A DNA stretch of 64,000 nt from Phalacrocorax aristotelis (Eukaryota; Chordata; Aves; Suliformes; Phalacrocoracidae), in the NCBI RefSeq assembly GCF_949628215.1, contig NC_134311.1, positions 61,798,205 through 61,862,204 on the forward strand, in the 5' to 3' direction. A program made the position numbers and the translations under genes. This document shows, piece by piece, positions 1 through 12,010 of this stretch. The notes beneath the pieces are model-generated. The model saw only the letters and a list, made by a program, of their open reading frames with translations. It made no database searches and had not been told where the DNA came from. Position 1 is the stretch's first letter. The number at the start of each line of letters is the position of its first letter.

Positions 1-967
1 ACAGAATCCACCCCACATTGTTCATGAGAACTTTCGACCAGTTAAATCAATAATTTTCCTGTTTCCTTGATTTATTCAGAAAGAGAGGGAAACAGGAGGT
101 AGACACACTATCTCGTAATAGCATAGGTTAGAAGAGTAATTTTCTGAGAAGTCCAATTAATCGGTCCCCAGAAATCATCTCCTTCAGACGAGGTGGTTAA
201 TTCATTTTCCCCAAGCTGCCCCTCTGGCAGAGGCTTGCTTTCAGTGCTCACCACCTGCAGCCCTTAGGCACCAGCACCCCCACAGATCACCCAAAGAGTA
301 CATGGTGGGACTGCTCTCCTCACCCTGCTTAATCATGCTTTACTGGTGGCTTCAAAAGTACAAACAAGAAATATTGCATAATTACTAACTGAGGAGGTTT
401 TCACTATTTGAAGCACCTTTCAAATTCCAGAAGACGAAACTGTTAAATGAAGATCTGTTTGGGCACTGCAGTGACCAGCACGCTCACATTGCCAGGGTGC
501 CAGCACCCAGCACATGCACAAGCTGCATGAGCAGAAGAGGAAACAGAGTTCACAGGTAGTCATTCGCCCACCAGGTGATCATGGTTAGACCTGGTAAGAG
601 GTGACCTTTCTGCAAAAACCCAGCAGAGCTGAAGGAAGAGAAGCGGGGGAGGCAGCTTGCCCTGCCTGCTCAGGGGATCTGCCAAGGGGTGCTGATGCTG
701 CATTTGGCATGCAGTGATGTTGTATGTAAATGTCAGGACTTCTGAGCCCACCCAGCACCCAGCAGCCTGACTGGAGAGGGCTATGCCCCACACATCCAAG
801 GCTTGGTCCCTAGAAGACCCTTCAAGCTGGTTTAATTTGTGTCTGTTTCCCTCTCCTATTCCCTTTGTATTGTGTAGCCTCAACGATTTGATACTTTTTC
901 TATTAAAATAAAAAATTCTGCAAATAATTTAAACCAAAAAAGAATGACCTTTGTTACACATCGGTCA
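1..967. other. Unique non-coding DNA before the LTR
   Basis: No gene is recognised. The open frames here, such as one of about 107 codons on the minus strand at 560-883, have no recognisable domain and overlap other frames of similar size, as expected by chance. The four bases gtca at 964-967 directly before the LTR recur just after it at 1559-1562 and may be the duplicated target site. Confidence 0.6.
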
Positions 968-1556
968 TGGTTTAACCACAGCCAGCAGCTAAACACCACC
1001 CAGATGCTCACTCACTAACCCCCAGTGGGATGGGGAGAGAATCAGAAGACTAAAAGTGAGAAAACTCATGGGCTGAGATAGAGACAGTTTAACAGGTAAA
1101 GCAAAAGCTGCACACACAAGCATAGCAAAACAAGAAATTCCTTCACTACTTGCTATGGGTAGGCAGGTGTTCAGCCATCTCCAGGGAAGCTGGGCTCCAT
1201 CACACGTAACGGTTACTTGGGAGGACAAATGCCATCACTCCAAACATCCCCCCCCTTCCTTCTTTTTCTCCAGATTTATATACTGAGCATGATGTCATAT
1301 GGTATAGAATACCCCTTTGGTCAGTTGGGTTCAGCTGTCCCAGCTCTGTCCCCTCCCAACTTCTTGAGCATCCCCAGCCTGTTTGCTGGTGGGGTGGGGT
1401 GAGAAACAGAAAAGGCCTTGACTCTGTGTAAGCACTGCTCAACAGTAAGAAAAACATCCCTGTGTTATCAACACTGTTTCCAGCACAGATCCAAAGCATA
1501 GGACCATACCAACTACTACGAAGAAAATTAACTCTATCCTAGGCAAAAGCAGCACA
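968..1556 (-). mobile_element. Solitary LTR of an avian endogenous retrovirus
   Basis: About 590 bp that I recognise, from memory, as a common LTR family of neoavian genomes. On the plus strand it begins with TG (968-969) and ends with CA (1555-1556), as LTRs do. On the minus strand it carries promoter-like signals in the expected order: a CRE-like word, then a TATA box, then a region near 1085-1100 where related copies have the polyadenylation signal but this copy reads GTTAAA. No internal retroviral genes adjoin it on either side, so it is a solo LTR left by recombination between two LTRs. The repeated gtca at 964-967 and 1559-1562 is a possible short target duplication, with a two-base offset at the right edge. 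Open frames inside it, for example on the minus strand at 1200-1499 and 1439-1648, are part of the LTR and not genes. Confidence 0.88.
1275..1297 (-). promoter_or_regulatory. LTR core promoter: TATA box and CRE-like site
   Basis: Read on the minus strand, TGACATCA (1297-1290) lies seven bases upstream of TATATAAA (1282-1275). The first is one base from the palindromic CRE/ATF site. Spacing and order fit an LTR U3 promoter firing leftwards, away from the right-hand flank. Whether it is still active cannot be read from sequence. Confidence 0.6.
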
Positions 1557-1562
1557 GCGTCA

Positions 1563-4500
1563 TATTGGAAAGACTTGCTGTGCTTTCCTAAACAAAATGT
1601 AAGTGGAAATAGGGTCAGGGCCACCACAATCTTCCACACCAGTAGCACCCCTAGGGCATTTTATATAAAAGGTTTGGACAAGTTAGAGATTGGTGAGGGA
1701 CTATGTAACTCATCTGAGGTCCTTAACACTCAGCTTACATTGGCAGCCAGGAGAAAGGAAGGTGTTCAGTAACATTTTGCAGTCTCCAGCTCTTTAACAG
1801 ATTATTTCAGCCCTTAGCCCAAACACTGTGCTCATACTTGGTGCAGACCAGGCAGCATGCTAGAGATGGTGTAGTACCCAGAGTCACCCTCAAAACTCAT
1901 CATTTACGGATATGTCCACTCTGTCAGGAGCTCCAAAAGCAGCCGGGAGCCCCAGCAGTGTTAGCATAAGATTGTGTAAACAACAGTCCCAAGGTAAAAG
2001 TTTGAAAAGTGCTTTCAGTGGCTGATAAAGCACAGCTGCCCACTGACATCTCAGATGTTAAAATAGCAGTGCTGCTGTGCCAGAAATCATGGGTACAACA
2101 AAAACCACAACACTGCCCAATGTTTTACTTGCATTGTCCACCAAAAAGCAGGTCTGCCAGAAAATCTGGTCACATTTTGCAGGATTAAAGCCCATAAAAT
2201 ACACCCTCTGCTGGCACTTCCACAGCTTCACGGAGCTTTACATATGCTTTTGAAATTACTTGGTTACTTTAGTGCATTCACCAGTTCTAAGAAAAACACA
2301 GTCTATTTTACGTGCAGCTTGCTTAAGCAATTTTTCCAGCTCAACCTCTCTCACCAAGACAAAGGCCACTTCACTGGCTGTCTGCCCACCTGCCCAAGCA
2401 GGCAGGACTTCCTGCCCTGCTGTGTGAACTGGTGGCAGCGCTGGCACACTGTGCAACTTTTGGGCCAAGATGAAGGGGGTTGATAATCTACAGTAGACAT
2501 CCATTTTCCTATTATTTTCATGGGCTGTATCACTGAGTGCAATCCAGCAGCTGATTTCAAAGTAACTTGAAGTAAATTCTTTCTGTCATTGCTATGAGTG
2601 GTGTGAGAGCAAAAACTGCAAGCAATATTAAATGTGCATCTTAACTGACCAAACCAAACATGACCATGCTATCGGCACCTGCCTTATGCAATATGCCTTG
2701 TTGTTATGAAATTTCTGAGATCCCCACACCAAATAGCATAAAAATAAGGGGAAGAAAGAACTTCAGGTGTGAGAGAGTCTCCTTTGTCTACTTCCTGGTG
2801 GTGTTTATTTCATAAGAGATATACCTCAGCCAGGTCTAATCATATGATACTCATGCATATTTATTTTGGTAGGTCCCCAGAATGTTAGCATTTTAGGAAG
2901 AGCTGATACCTTTGAGGGCCTTTGTCAGCCGTGTTCTTGGTATCACTCCTGTTTCATTGTTAGTAGAACTTTCTTTTAGTACAAAAGGACTTCTGCCATG
3001 ATTCATGGGTTTTAATAATCGTCTCTTCTAAGGACTAGATATAGACTGCCAGATTAATTTCATTTGCAATTTAAAGCTTACACTGCTTGCCTTTGTTGTT
3101 GTTCTGCTGATGTCTCAGTCTCTCCCAAAGTCAGCAATGGTTCCCAAGACAGAGGAATGTTGCACTGTGTGTAATCAACAGCCTCACAGAGGTGATAAAG
3201 CTCTCCCTGCCACACACTGATTACCTCCAGCTCCCACAGAAATCAGTGTAAGGAACAATGATGTATGTTCTGGCCCTTGCAGACACCCCTGGAAGACACT
3301 TGAACATCAGGAGCCTCAGAGAGTTAGGAAATGTAGCACTCAATGACTTGATAAATGATAGCTGGGCATTGCTTGACCATGTGTCCTCAACCTCACCATC
3401 GCAAGTACCTGCTTATTACCTGAAACGTACACAGACTTTAATTCCCTGTGTTTAAACTCCTTGTTTAAAATAGCCTCAGGAAAAGTTTTAATTACTGCCA
3501 AGAACAGTCAGAAAAACCCTTGACAACAAGCCCACCAAATTATTTCCTGGCCCTCAGGCAACCACATCTTTTAAGCAAAATTGCTTTTGAAATATCTTTT
3601 GAGCCAGACCAAAGTTAACAAATTATATTGAAACACTTATAACTGTTGTCTCAGTAAAGACATTGTAGAGGTTAAAAGCCCACCCTCCCTTTTAAGAAAA
3701 ATACAGTGAAAAACTTAAATTTCAGCTAAAACAGCCTTGTTTCTCACATTCGCTGATCATTCACATTCTCAGATCATTAACACTTCTGAGAATAAATCAT
3801 ATAGTACCTTAGTATTCCTTGAAACAACAAACATATTTTGAGAGGTTTATTTACCTGTTGCATTTTTGCTTATATACAAGCCTAGCATATCTGTCTAAAG
3901 TACATCATCATCACCAAGATGTTTAAAGTTTCTTCAAAGAGCTATCCCCTAAAATAGCAGAAAATATGAGCTTAGGAGGCTAAAGATCCTTGTCCCAAGT
4001 TCCCACTGTAGCATGTCTTTTCTGCAGTGAAACGTATATTTCAGTGTAAGCATGGAATCAGTTCCATAAAGCACAGTTGAACAACAGCCATGCATGAATG
4101 TACATACACAGACCATCTTTATCCTTACACCACCTCAGCATAAAGCATATAGTTAACACTGTACCACAACAGTTTAAAAAAGAAAGTAATTACAGCCTTT
4201 TATTTTTTCCAGAAAAGTGATGCACATTATCAGGCCTGTACGAAACTGAAATCCAAGTAAAATAGCACAGATATTAATTTTGCAATAAGGTCTACCTGCA
4301 GCAAGTGGAGTGTATGATTTCCAGAAATATATTGGAAAAAATCAATTGGTTTAGCTATTGTTTCCTAATTTAACTATATTTTAGCCTCCTAGGAGAATAG
4401 ATAAATAATGGTTTCAAACAAGGAGCAACCACAATTGCAAGAATAGAAGAGAAGACTCAAACTATTATAGCAATGATGTATTAACAAATTTGGAGTGGCT

Positions 4501-6770
4501 TTTTAGTGTATTTTGGGTACTTTCAGCTTCCTAGCTACTTTCACTCAAGAGAATTAAGGATTGTAAAAGATAACTGCTGTTTTGTTTCATTATCACACTG
4601 CAGAATGTGTTTTAAAGGTAATGCTAGTGTTGTTGGGAATGTCGCAAACATAATTTCAATCACAGGAAGTGTTGGTGTTGATAATATAGCGGATGAGATT
4701 CATGCCAAAACAAAGGCACAAATCTGTTCTAACTGTTCAGAGTGTGTACCCAAGAAACCAAGACTTTAAACTTGGGATAAATCACTTGCAAAAACCAGAA
4801 ACAGAACTCTTACTCAGTCTGGCAGCTCTTGCAGGTTTAGCTGGGTTTTTTTTTTTCATCAGAGGAAGCACGGCTTTGGCCCTCAAGTTAAATAAGAAAC
4901 ACAGCGAAACAATCCAAGAAGTCCAGGCTTCTCCGGCTCTGACCTTGGCTGATGAAGGCCACCCTTCCCCTGTTATTGCTATTATTCTTGTAAACCGGGA
5001 ATCTTACTTCCAGATTCTTCAGTTTACAGTAATTGAACATGTTTGCACTTATGCTCATCAGTGCAAGACCACTGGATGTACACAGGCTTGTCTTTCCAGG
5101 AGAAAGCCTTTCAAGTTCTCCATGGATGCATTATGGAAATGGTAGACATACTTTAGATTATATCATTCTTGCCATCTCTGTGCCATTGCTTCAAGGCATA
5201 AAAATTCCTTCCTCTTCAGGTTCTCACAACACACCTGCTTGGATAAACCTCAACTTCTCTGAGAAAAAAAAATGTTCACAGAAACATTTTCCTTTGACCT
5301 GGGACTCCGCCTTTTCCCTGAGGCCAACTTGCAAGGCTGTATCCTCTACAGCTGTTGGAGTAACGCCCAGTAATCATAACTACCAAACAACAAGTTATTT
5401 GGGCTGCTGGAGGTCTCTAGTGGAAAATCAGCAGAAACACAAGTTCATCTCTGATCCTTGAGATAAGATCTAACAGGAAAAAAAAAAAAAAAAAAAAACA
5501 ACAAAGACCAAACCCACAAAACCCCAACACTTCCCCCTCACCCAGAGAATGAGGACAGACAGGACTTTTTGCTAAACAATTTGCTCCACAAATCAAAAAG
5601 AACTGTTGAAGAACCCTCTTCCTGGACAGAGTGAAGCTTTTGTGGGCGTCAGAGCTGAGGTGCAGTTGGAAAGAAGGAACACCCATTGTCATCCTACTTT
5701 TGGCAAGAAATGCTGAAAGAAATATTTCTTCAAAACAAAGTCAAGAATTTCTGGGCTTGTTCAAAATGCAGTAACTTGTGATCAGTGGCTCTATGTTGCT
5801 TATCGCTGTGGATATAAAATAATTTCCCTAGTGGGAAAAGGTAAAATTATAACAAAATCAGTGAATTACATTATGCACATGAGAAATATTATGCAACTGT
5901 ATAAATTATCATTATCTTACTAGTAATTTTCTTAATGGCTAAATTGCTTAGAAGCAACATACAAACAAAAGCATAACCAGTTTAGACAAACTCAGCACCA
6001 GACTGTGGCTAAAAGTACAGTCCCATTTGGGAGTGCTCTGGCAGCATCTGCAAATGGATGTCTTATCTGCAGGTCCAGGTAGACATCACAACAACACAGA
6101 GAGCCAGCCCCGAATTGAAGCATGCTGAACAGGCCAATCTGGGGCCATCAGGAGGAAAGAAAGCAAATCCTAAATCATGCTTGGCTCTGAACTTGATTTT
6201 TTTTTTTTTGCAATTCAGGTTATTTACCAAAATTTGCTGATTAATAAGTAACAATTACACTCTGATTTACAACTATCAGTCATACACATTCCCCTGGGAA
6301 ATAACCTGTTGCTGAAGATAATTCAATTAGCATAACATGCTTCATACCAACATAGACAAAAATTCAAACGGGACAAAAAGGAGTGGGGTTCAGAGCATCT
6401 TGTAGGTCTAGAGAACTCCTCAACCAGGATCAGACCAACCCAACACCTCTGGGGATGCACAGAAGAATGTGCCACTTACCACTAGGACCACAGCATGTTC
6501 CACCCCATCTGATTTGACACACCTTCAAACTGAAGATCAAAACATTTTTTAGTTCACTAAATATTCACTCTGAGCTAGTATTATAATTTTAGAACAGAAA
6601 AGGTTAATGCTGATTTAATTATTGATAAAAAAGGACCCAACATTACTGAAATTCACATAAATCTGCTTTTATAACAAAAAAAGAGTACACAAGCACATAG
6701 TTATATCAATATAAAGAAAGTGTTTCATTAAAACAGACTGAGGAAGGTAAGAAATAATTCCCTATTACAC
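1563..6770. other. Unique AT-rich non-coding DNA
   Basis: No gene or recognisable transposon is seen. The longest open frame, 150 codons on the plus strand at 4693-5145, shows no domain. It has a short hydrophobic stretch produced by a T run, and it overlaps a second frame of 142 codons at 5033-5461, so I read both as chance. A stretch around 2,780-3,240 is relatively free of low-complexity sequence and holds a SOX-like run of CTTTGTTGTTGTTC near 3,091. Nothing further supports an enhancer there. Confidence 0.55.
5478..5498 (+). repeat. Poly-A run, 21 bases
   Basis: Twenty-one consecutive A bases, followed by an A/C-rich stretch to about 5,530. It could be the tail of an old retroposed sequence, but nothing recognisable lies to its left and no target duplication was found, so I call it a simple repeat. 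Confidence 0.9.
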
Positions 6771-6810
6771 CTATAAGGTCCCTTCCAACCTGTGATTCTG
6801 TGAGTCTATA
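6771..6810 (+). mobile_element. CR1 LINE, 3' tail only
   Basis: Contains GGTCCCTTCCAACC (6778-6791) followed by a tail of the TGATTCTGTGA type. This is the conserved 3' end of avian CR1 elements. Only about 40 bp remain, consistent with the severe 5' truncation usual for CR1 insertions. The element is in plus orientation and has no coding content. Confidence 0.8.
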
Positions 6811-9800
6811 GCCAATTATGCAGTAAAGAATGGAGTTTGGGGAGTGGAATATTCCTTTTCTTGACCTCTTCATTCCCTAGTCCATGGTATGGTTCTTATG
6901 CAAGCCAAAGTAATCCAGTACTGGATGTTTTCTTCATGCTATGTCACTGGAATTAATGGGATTGCATAGTGCAACAAGGGTAGACAAGACAGACTTCATC
7001 ACTCTGCTGTCAACAGTTTTTTTCCAAGTGCCTTCCTCATGCTGAGTTTCTTTCAGTCATACAGGCTTTGTCAGTAACAGAAACTGGTCTTGGATTAAAC
7101 TATTAGTTTCCATGATCCCCGTGATCGCAAATTTCAAATGGTTATAAAATATTAAATAGAAACAAACAAGTAATTAATAATGAATGATTTCTCTCTCCCT
7201 AAATATCTTTCAAGAGGATATACTTTCCTCATTGTTATTCAAAAACAAGTCTAAATTTTTAACTGCATTACATCAGCTTTCAAGAAGTAACTGGAACTCA
7301 GGAATCGTATACTGTTGCTACATGGTGACTGGTGTCTTAAATCATCTTTTTGGGTTTCATTTTCCAGTCAGAGGAGTAAGCAAAACAATTTAAAATGTAG
7401 AGGCTGTATTTATTTATTTAATAAATACAATAAATACAATGCTGCCCCCCTTCCTTTTTCTGTATAGACGTCCCTGCAGAGCCCTGCTTTCCAGTGTCCC
7501 ACAGCCCTCCCCATCTAGGTGTCAACTCCAAACATCCTGAGGGTGCACTGTCTCCCATTGCCTCAGCCACCTGGAACCTCCAGGGGAGGGGGATTCTTGG
7601 CAACATCAGTCCCAGCAGGGACTCCTTACAGCCAGCCATGGGTTAGACTTTGGTCCCACGAGACTTGAAGGGTATGACTTCCTACTGCTTCAGTGAAGAC
7701 TTCTGCAATATGGTCAAGGGGTCCTGACAGTCCTTGCAGGTCAATATGAAAGAGATGTGAGCACAGCTCAGACAAATTATTAAAATTCTGGCTAGACTTT
7801 ATAGCAGGGTTTTTCCAATAGTCCCATTACTGCAAAGAAAAGATAATTTTTAAGATAATTAAAAGATAAAAACATCAGAACTCCATATAAATAATTGAAC
7901 ATCTTCAGCTACTGATATATTTACAATACAACTGGTAAATTAACATTTTACTCCAAGATTCCCTTCAGGGAAGAGTCTTGGCTAAAATTTTCTTGAGTCT
8001 TACGGAACTTCAATTCTATAAATTTTCTGTCAGCCCTGGATACCCTCTTTGCAGAGATAAAGTGCTATTTTATCTGTCCTTATATCACCCTGTAGGCTTT
8101 GTTCAAGATGTGATGAAGTGTTTTTGTACCAACAAAATCACTCCATTACCAAAATGTAGCACTTATAGCTATGACAAGAGCTGCTAAGATCTGGTTTACA
8201 CTGTTCATTTTGATTATGAGTGTAGACTGGTACCACGCCTCATTTGTCAGTCTACTGAACTGAAAACCATCTTTTCAGTTAGAAACAGAAAATTGTCAAT
8301 ACGCTTCAAGAGGGAGGAAAAAACCCCACAAAATTATTATTTGTTATTGCCAAACACCTTGGTTGAGAAAAAAAATACTTTTCCAGGTAATTAGGGGACC
8401 ACAGTTAGGACTTGCTTTTAGACCCCCACTTGTAAGAAAACCAGACATTGAGAAGGAGTTATCATTACTTTTCTCAAAGAAATTCATTTTTTCTCCCAGA
8501 CTGAAATAACTAGGGACCCTTGCAGAGCAGGAGAAAATGTATCTTTAGTAGGCTTTGGTTTCTTAACAATAAAAATATCAGAAAACCTGAAAATTCAGTG
8601 TTTCTATGATGATTAAAAAAAATAACAGTGCTGAAACATGTCTTCCCTTGGCCACAGGACACACATGAAGCAATCCATTGACCCTAATTTGACCACAGGT
8701 CCCCGCTGACTTTCCTTTCTCAGTGCTGTAATCTTAGAAGAGCACTGCTTTTGAATAAAAGCCAATTAAGAAGATTTTTAGGGCCATCACTCACACTGCC
8801 AGCTCCTGGCGTACTGGTGGGAGAGATGATCGCCTCCAGAGGCTCACCAGCCACCCAGCCCAGGGGTGCTACCTCCAGCCTTCTACTGGTGGAGGTGTTT
8901 GTATGAGGAAAAATAAGCCTGACAGTAATGTCTGCTGCTCAAAATGCCCCACCTGATTTTCCTGGTCACTGTGGGAAGTAAGGGAGCAGCAAATGAACTG
9001 TGCTGTGGGCCACCTGTTCTGTGTAACAACATGGGGCAGAAAAATAGCGATGAGCCACCAGCAGTGGTTACCCCTTCTGTGGGCATGGTTCCCCAAAGAT
9101 CATCTGTGGTCCCAAAGACCATGTGTGCTCACCACCTCACATGCTCACTGCCTGCTGCTCGGGTATCTTCAGTGCACTTCACTTTGGCATTGGCAGGCTC
9201 AGGAGCTGAATATGGATGAATACAGCTTTAATTTTGTCCTTTTACAACAGTAAAATGTACGCATTATTTCCACCCTTGCCTGCATTATATTATCTACTAT
9301 TTACCTTTGTCATTAAGCAGACTTTGCCCCATCTGCTGAATCCCTGACTCTGAGACACAAGCGCTGCTTTACATACTTGTGGAGAAGGAAAGGTTACACA
9401 GAAATCTATCCTGTTGCAAGGGCTTTAGGAGCAACCTACCAGGTTGCATGGCAAAGTATCTCCAGAAGAGCTGAATATCTGCCCTAGACTGATTTGAGTT
9501 ATGCTGATAAACATCAGGTGAAAATGTGGGTGCAGGAGTTAAGAAACAAAGGAATGTGTTTTGCAGCATATGTTGCAATTTTGAGCTTCACGCAGCAGGA
9601 GGAGGAAGAAACATCTGGCAATAGTAAATGCCCTGAGGACAAAGACACCATACATTAATATTATGGGAACTATTCAAGACTGCTTCAGCGTATGCTAAAA
9701 ACCAGCCAACTGGCAAATTGTTTCCTTTCACTAATCTGATGTAATGAGGTGCTTTATTGAAAAAAAAAAAAAGTTAAACAGAATATTAAAAACCAATTGC

Positions 9801-11403
9801 AGGATGTGTATTTCACTCCCCAGAAGCCAGACCATGGTGAGTGAAAGTAGCGATGGGGACATGAGCACAGGGGTCTGGAGGGGGCAGCGTGGTGAGGACC
9901 TGTCTGCTGCGTGGGATGGTTCACACAGCGCAAACTGGTTTGTGCACTCTGCGGAGAAACCCAGCTCCAGGACAAACTGGCTTGGGAAACAGGTCAGCGT
10001 ATTTCCACTGAAGTCAGATGACTTTCACTCCCTGACAGCAGTGCCAGCATTTCATGACCTGTGTCATCTAGGTTACCATAGTACTGCACTGCGTTGCAGC
10101 TCACAAAGATTGTATGCCTTTATTAGTTTGCTCTCCAATTTCCTTGCAGTTAACAGATGGTGGTATATGTGCATGTGTTTTTAAACAGTCCATAACATCT
10201 TAAGAAATTTGAGATTTGCTATGATGAAAGTCCTATGGAAATCATTAATATATAAAAGACAATGTATTAGTCTTCTCCTCTCTTCCTCCCATTCTGTTCT
10301 TTAAAATCTTATCTAGAGATAAGGGGGAAGGCTCCTTTGTACGATGTCTCTGTATGTTTTAATGAGTGAAGACTCTCTTTGTGCACACTTGTGCTTTTGC
10401 CAGGTTCCCAGGGAGGCAAACACGGTGGTGTCATCATCACTTTGAAACTGGAGGCAAAGATGTCAGGCAGAGCTTGTCAGGACATCTTCTGAGGTTTTAC
10501 AGGGAAGCCTTCAGGGTGAAGAAAATTGGAAGTGACCTTTATACAGAATTACTATACATGCAAGTAGGCTTAAGCAGAGAAGAAAGGTTCAGTGAAAGGT
10601 TTCTGTTAGGTTTTATTCATATTTCAAGACAAATAAAGCAACTACATTTCCCTGAGAAAGCGTTATCATATGGAGCAGGACAAAAATGTAATTTAGCCAG
10701 CAAGAATTGTTGGATGTTATAGCAGAAATCATTAGTAGCAGTATGTAGAATTACATAGGGTTCTGACTTGCTGTAAACTTGACTGGTTCCTGTTATACTT
10801 TATTATTGCAAATTAATATCTCACTATAAGAAAGTAAAGGAAGGGTGGGCCTAAATAGCAGGAAAGTCTCAATGGGCACTAATGAGCCACAGGACTGTCT
10901 CACTAGGAAAGCTGTGGAAGCTTCTTCCCTTGAACTTTTAAATAGTTCCTGCTGGTATCCCAGAGGAAATCTCTTTACCCACCTCTTGCAATGATTTAAA
11001 CAGCATTTATCAGCTTTATTTACCTCTTAAGATAGTCTAATTTTTCTGAAGAAAAAAGTCCATTAGCATAAAAGGAGAGCTCCATATGTGGCTGCTAGTA
11101 GAAATTAGGGTTAATTTTTAATTTAATTAATTTTATTTGACCTCATTTTATTCATTTCACAACTTATGTAAAAAAGGACACAGAAAAAAATGTATATCTA
11201 TTCTATTATCACACTTAGTAATATTTGAGTCTCTGAATATCACAGAGCAGTTTTTGCTCTCCCCCTCATATACAAGCAATCAAATAAAATTAAAGCATTA
11301 AAATAAGTGAAATAAATTAAAATTCAAAGCTAGAGTCTGGTGCTTTACTTATACTTTTGGAAAGCACTGAATGGACCTCCTTTCAAAGTTCTTTGCACCA
11401 CAG

Positions 11404-11468
11404 GTATAGAAACAGTGGAAGAGAGGATGGCATTCATTTGGGTTTTGCTCTGTCATTTTCATAACAAG
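11404..11468 (+). other. Weak candidate internal exon
   Basis: A CAG at 11401-11403 and a good donor, AAG|GTAAGC at 11466-11474, bracket 65 bases. They are open in one frame (beginning IETVEERMAF) inside a 148-codon open frame. The pyrimidine tract before the acceptor is poor and I know no protein with this sequence. Donor-like words are common in 64 kb, so this is recorded only as a possibility. Confidence 0.1.
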
Positions 11469-11889
11469 GTAAGCACCACTGCAGAATTCATTAGGTTGAA
11501 TACTTTCAAGGGAAAATGTGAGGCAGACCTACACTCCAGGACAGGACCAGTGCGAATCACAACATCTTGCCTGCAATTTTATTTGCAAATACTCTGCTCT
11601 AAGTCTTTGCATAATTTTTTGCATGGCTGTTCTCACCAGCCAGAACCTCTTTGTGGTAGAGGCACTGCAATCTGCTTAGCAGAGCTGATGCCGAGACCCA
11701 CTGCATGCCTCCTGCTCCCCCTCGGTGCAAGTACAGGGGCTAGTCCTCTGCCTGCTGTCCCTCATGCTGGCCTTCCCAGTCACTGACGGTGAGGGTGAGC
11801 CAGTTTAACAGTGCCTTCTGCCACACTGGCATGAGCAGATTCTGCTTTTAAATGCACAAGGCAGCAGGAGTCCCACTTCTGCACCAGAA

Positions 11890-12010
11890 GGACAAGGGGT
11901 GGGGTGTCTGCAGGGCAGGGAAGGAGGGGGGATGCTCCCTCGGGACAGCAGCGAGGGCAGGGCAGCAGCAAGGGAACGCAGACCCTTGGGCAAGGAGGGA
12001 GGAGACGTAG
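11890..12010 (+). other. G-rich patch
   Basis: Repeated runs of three to six G on the plus strand, in a window that is otherwise AT-rich. Four or more runs occur close together at about 11,895-11,936, near the canonical spacing for a G-quadruplex although one loop is eight bases. Overlapping open frames on both strands here are a by-product of the base composition. It is not recognisable as a transposon. Confidence 0.5.

Noticed and set aside
1200-1648. Minus-strand open frames that look conserved
   Set aside because: They lie within the solo LTR or across its edge; the apparent familiarity comes from the repeat being common in bird genomes.
4693-5145. 150-codon open frame on the plus strand, the longest in the window
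   Set aside because: No domain or recognisable motif; its hydrophobic part comes from a T run, and a second unrelated frame overlaps it. Frames of this size are expected by chance in 64 kb on six frames.
9744-10184. 146-codon open frame on the plus strand
   Set aside because: Begins within a poly-A run (lysine repeat), has no recognisable domain, and an opposite-strand frame overlaps it.
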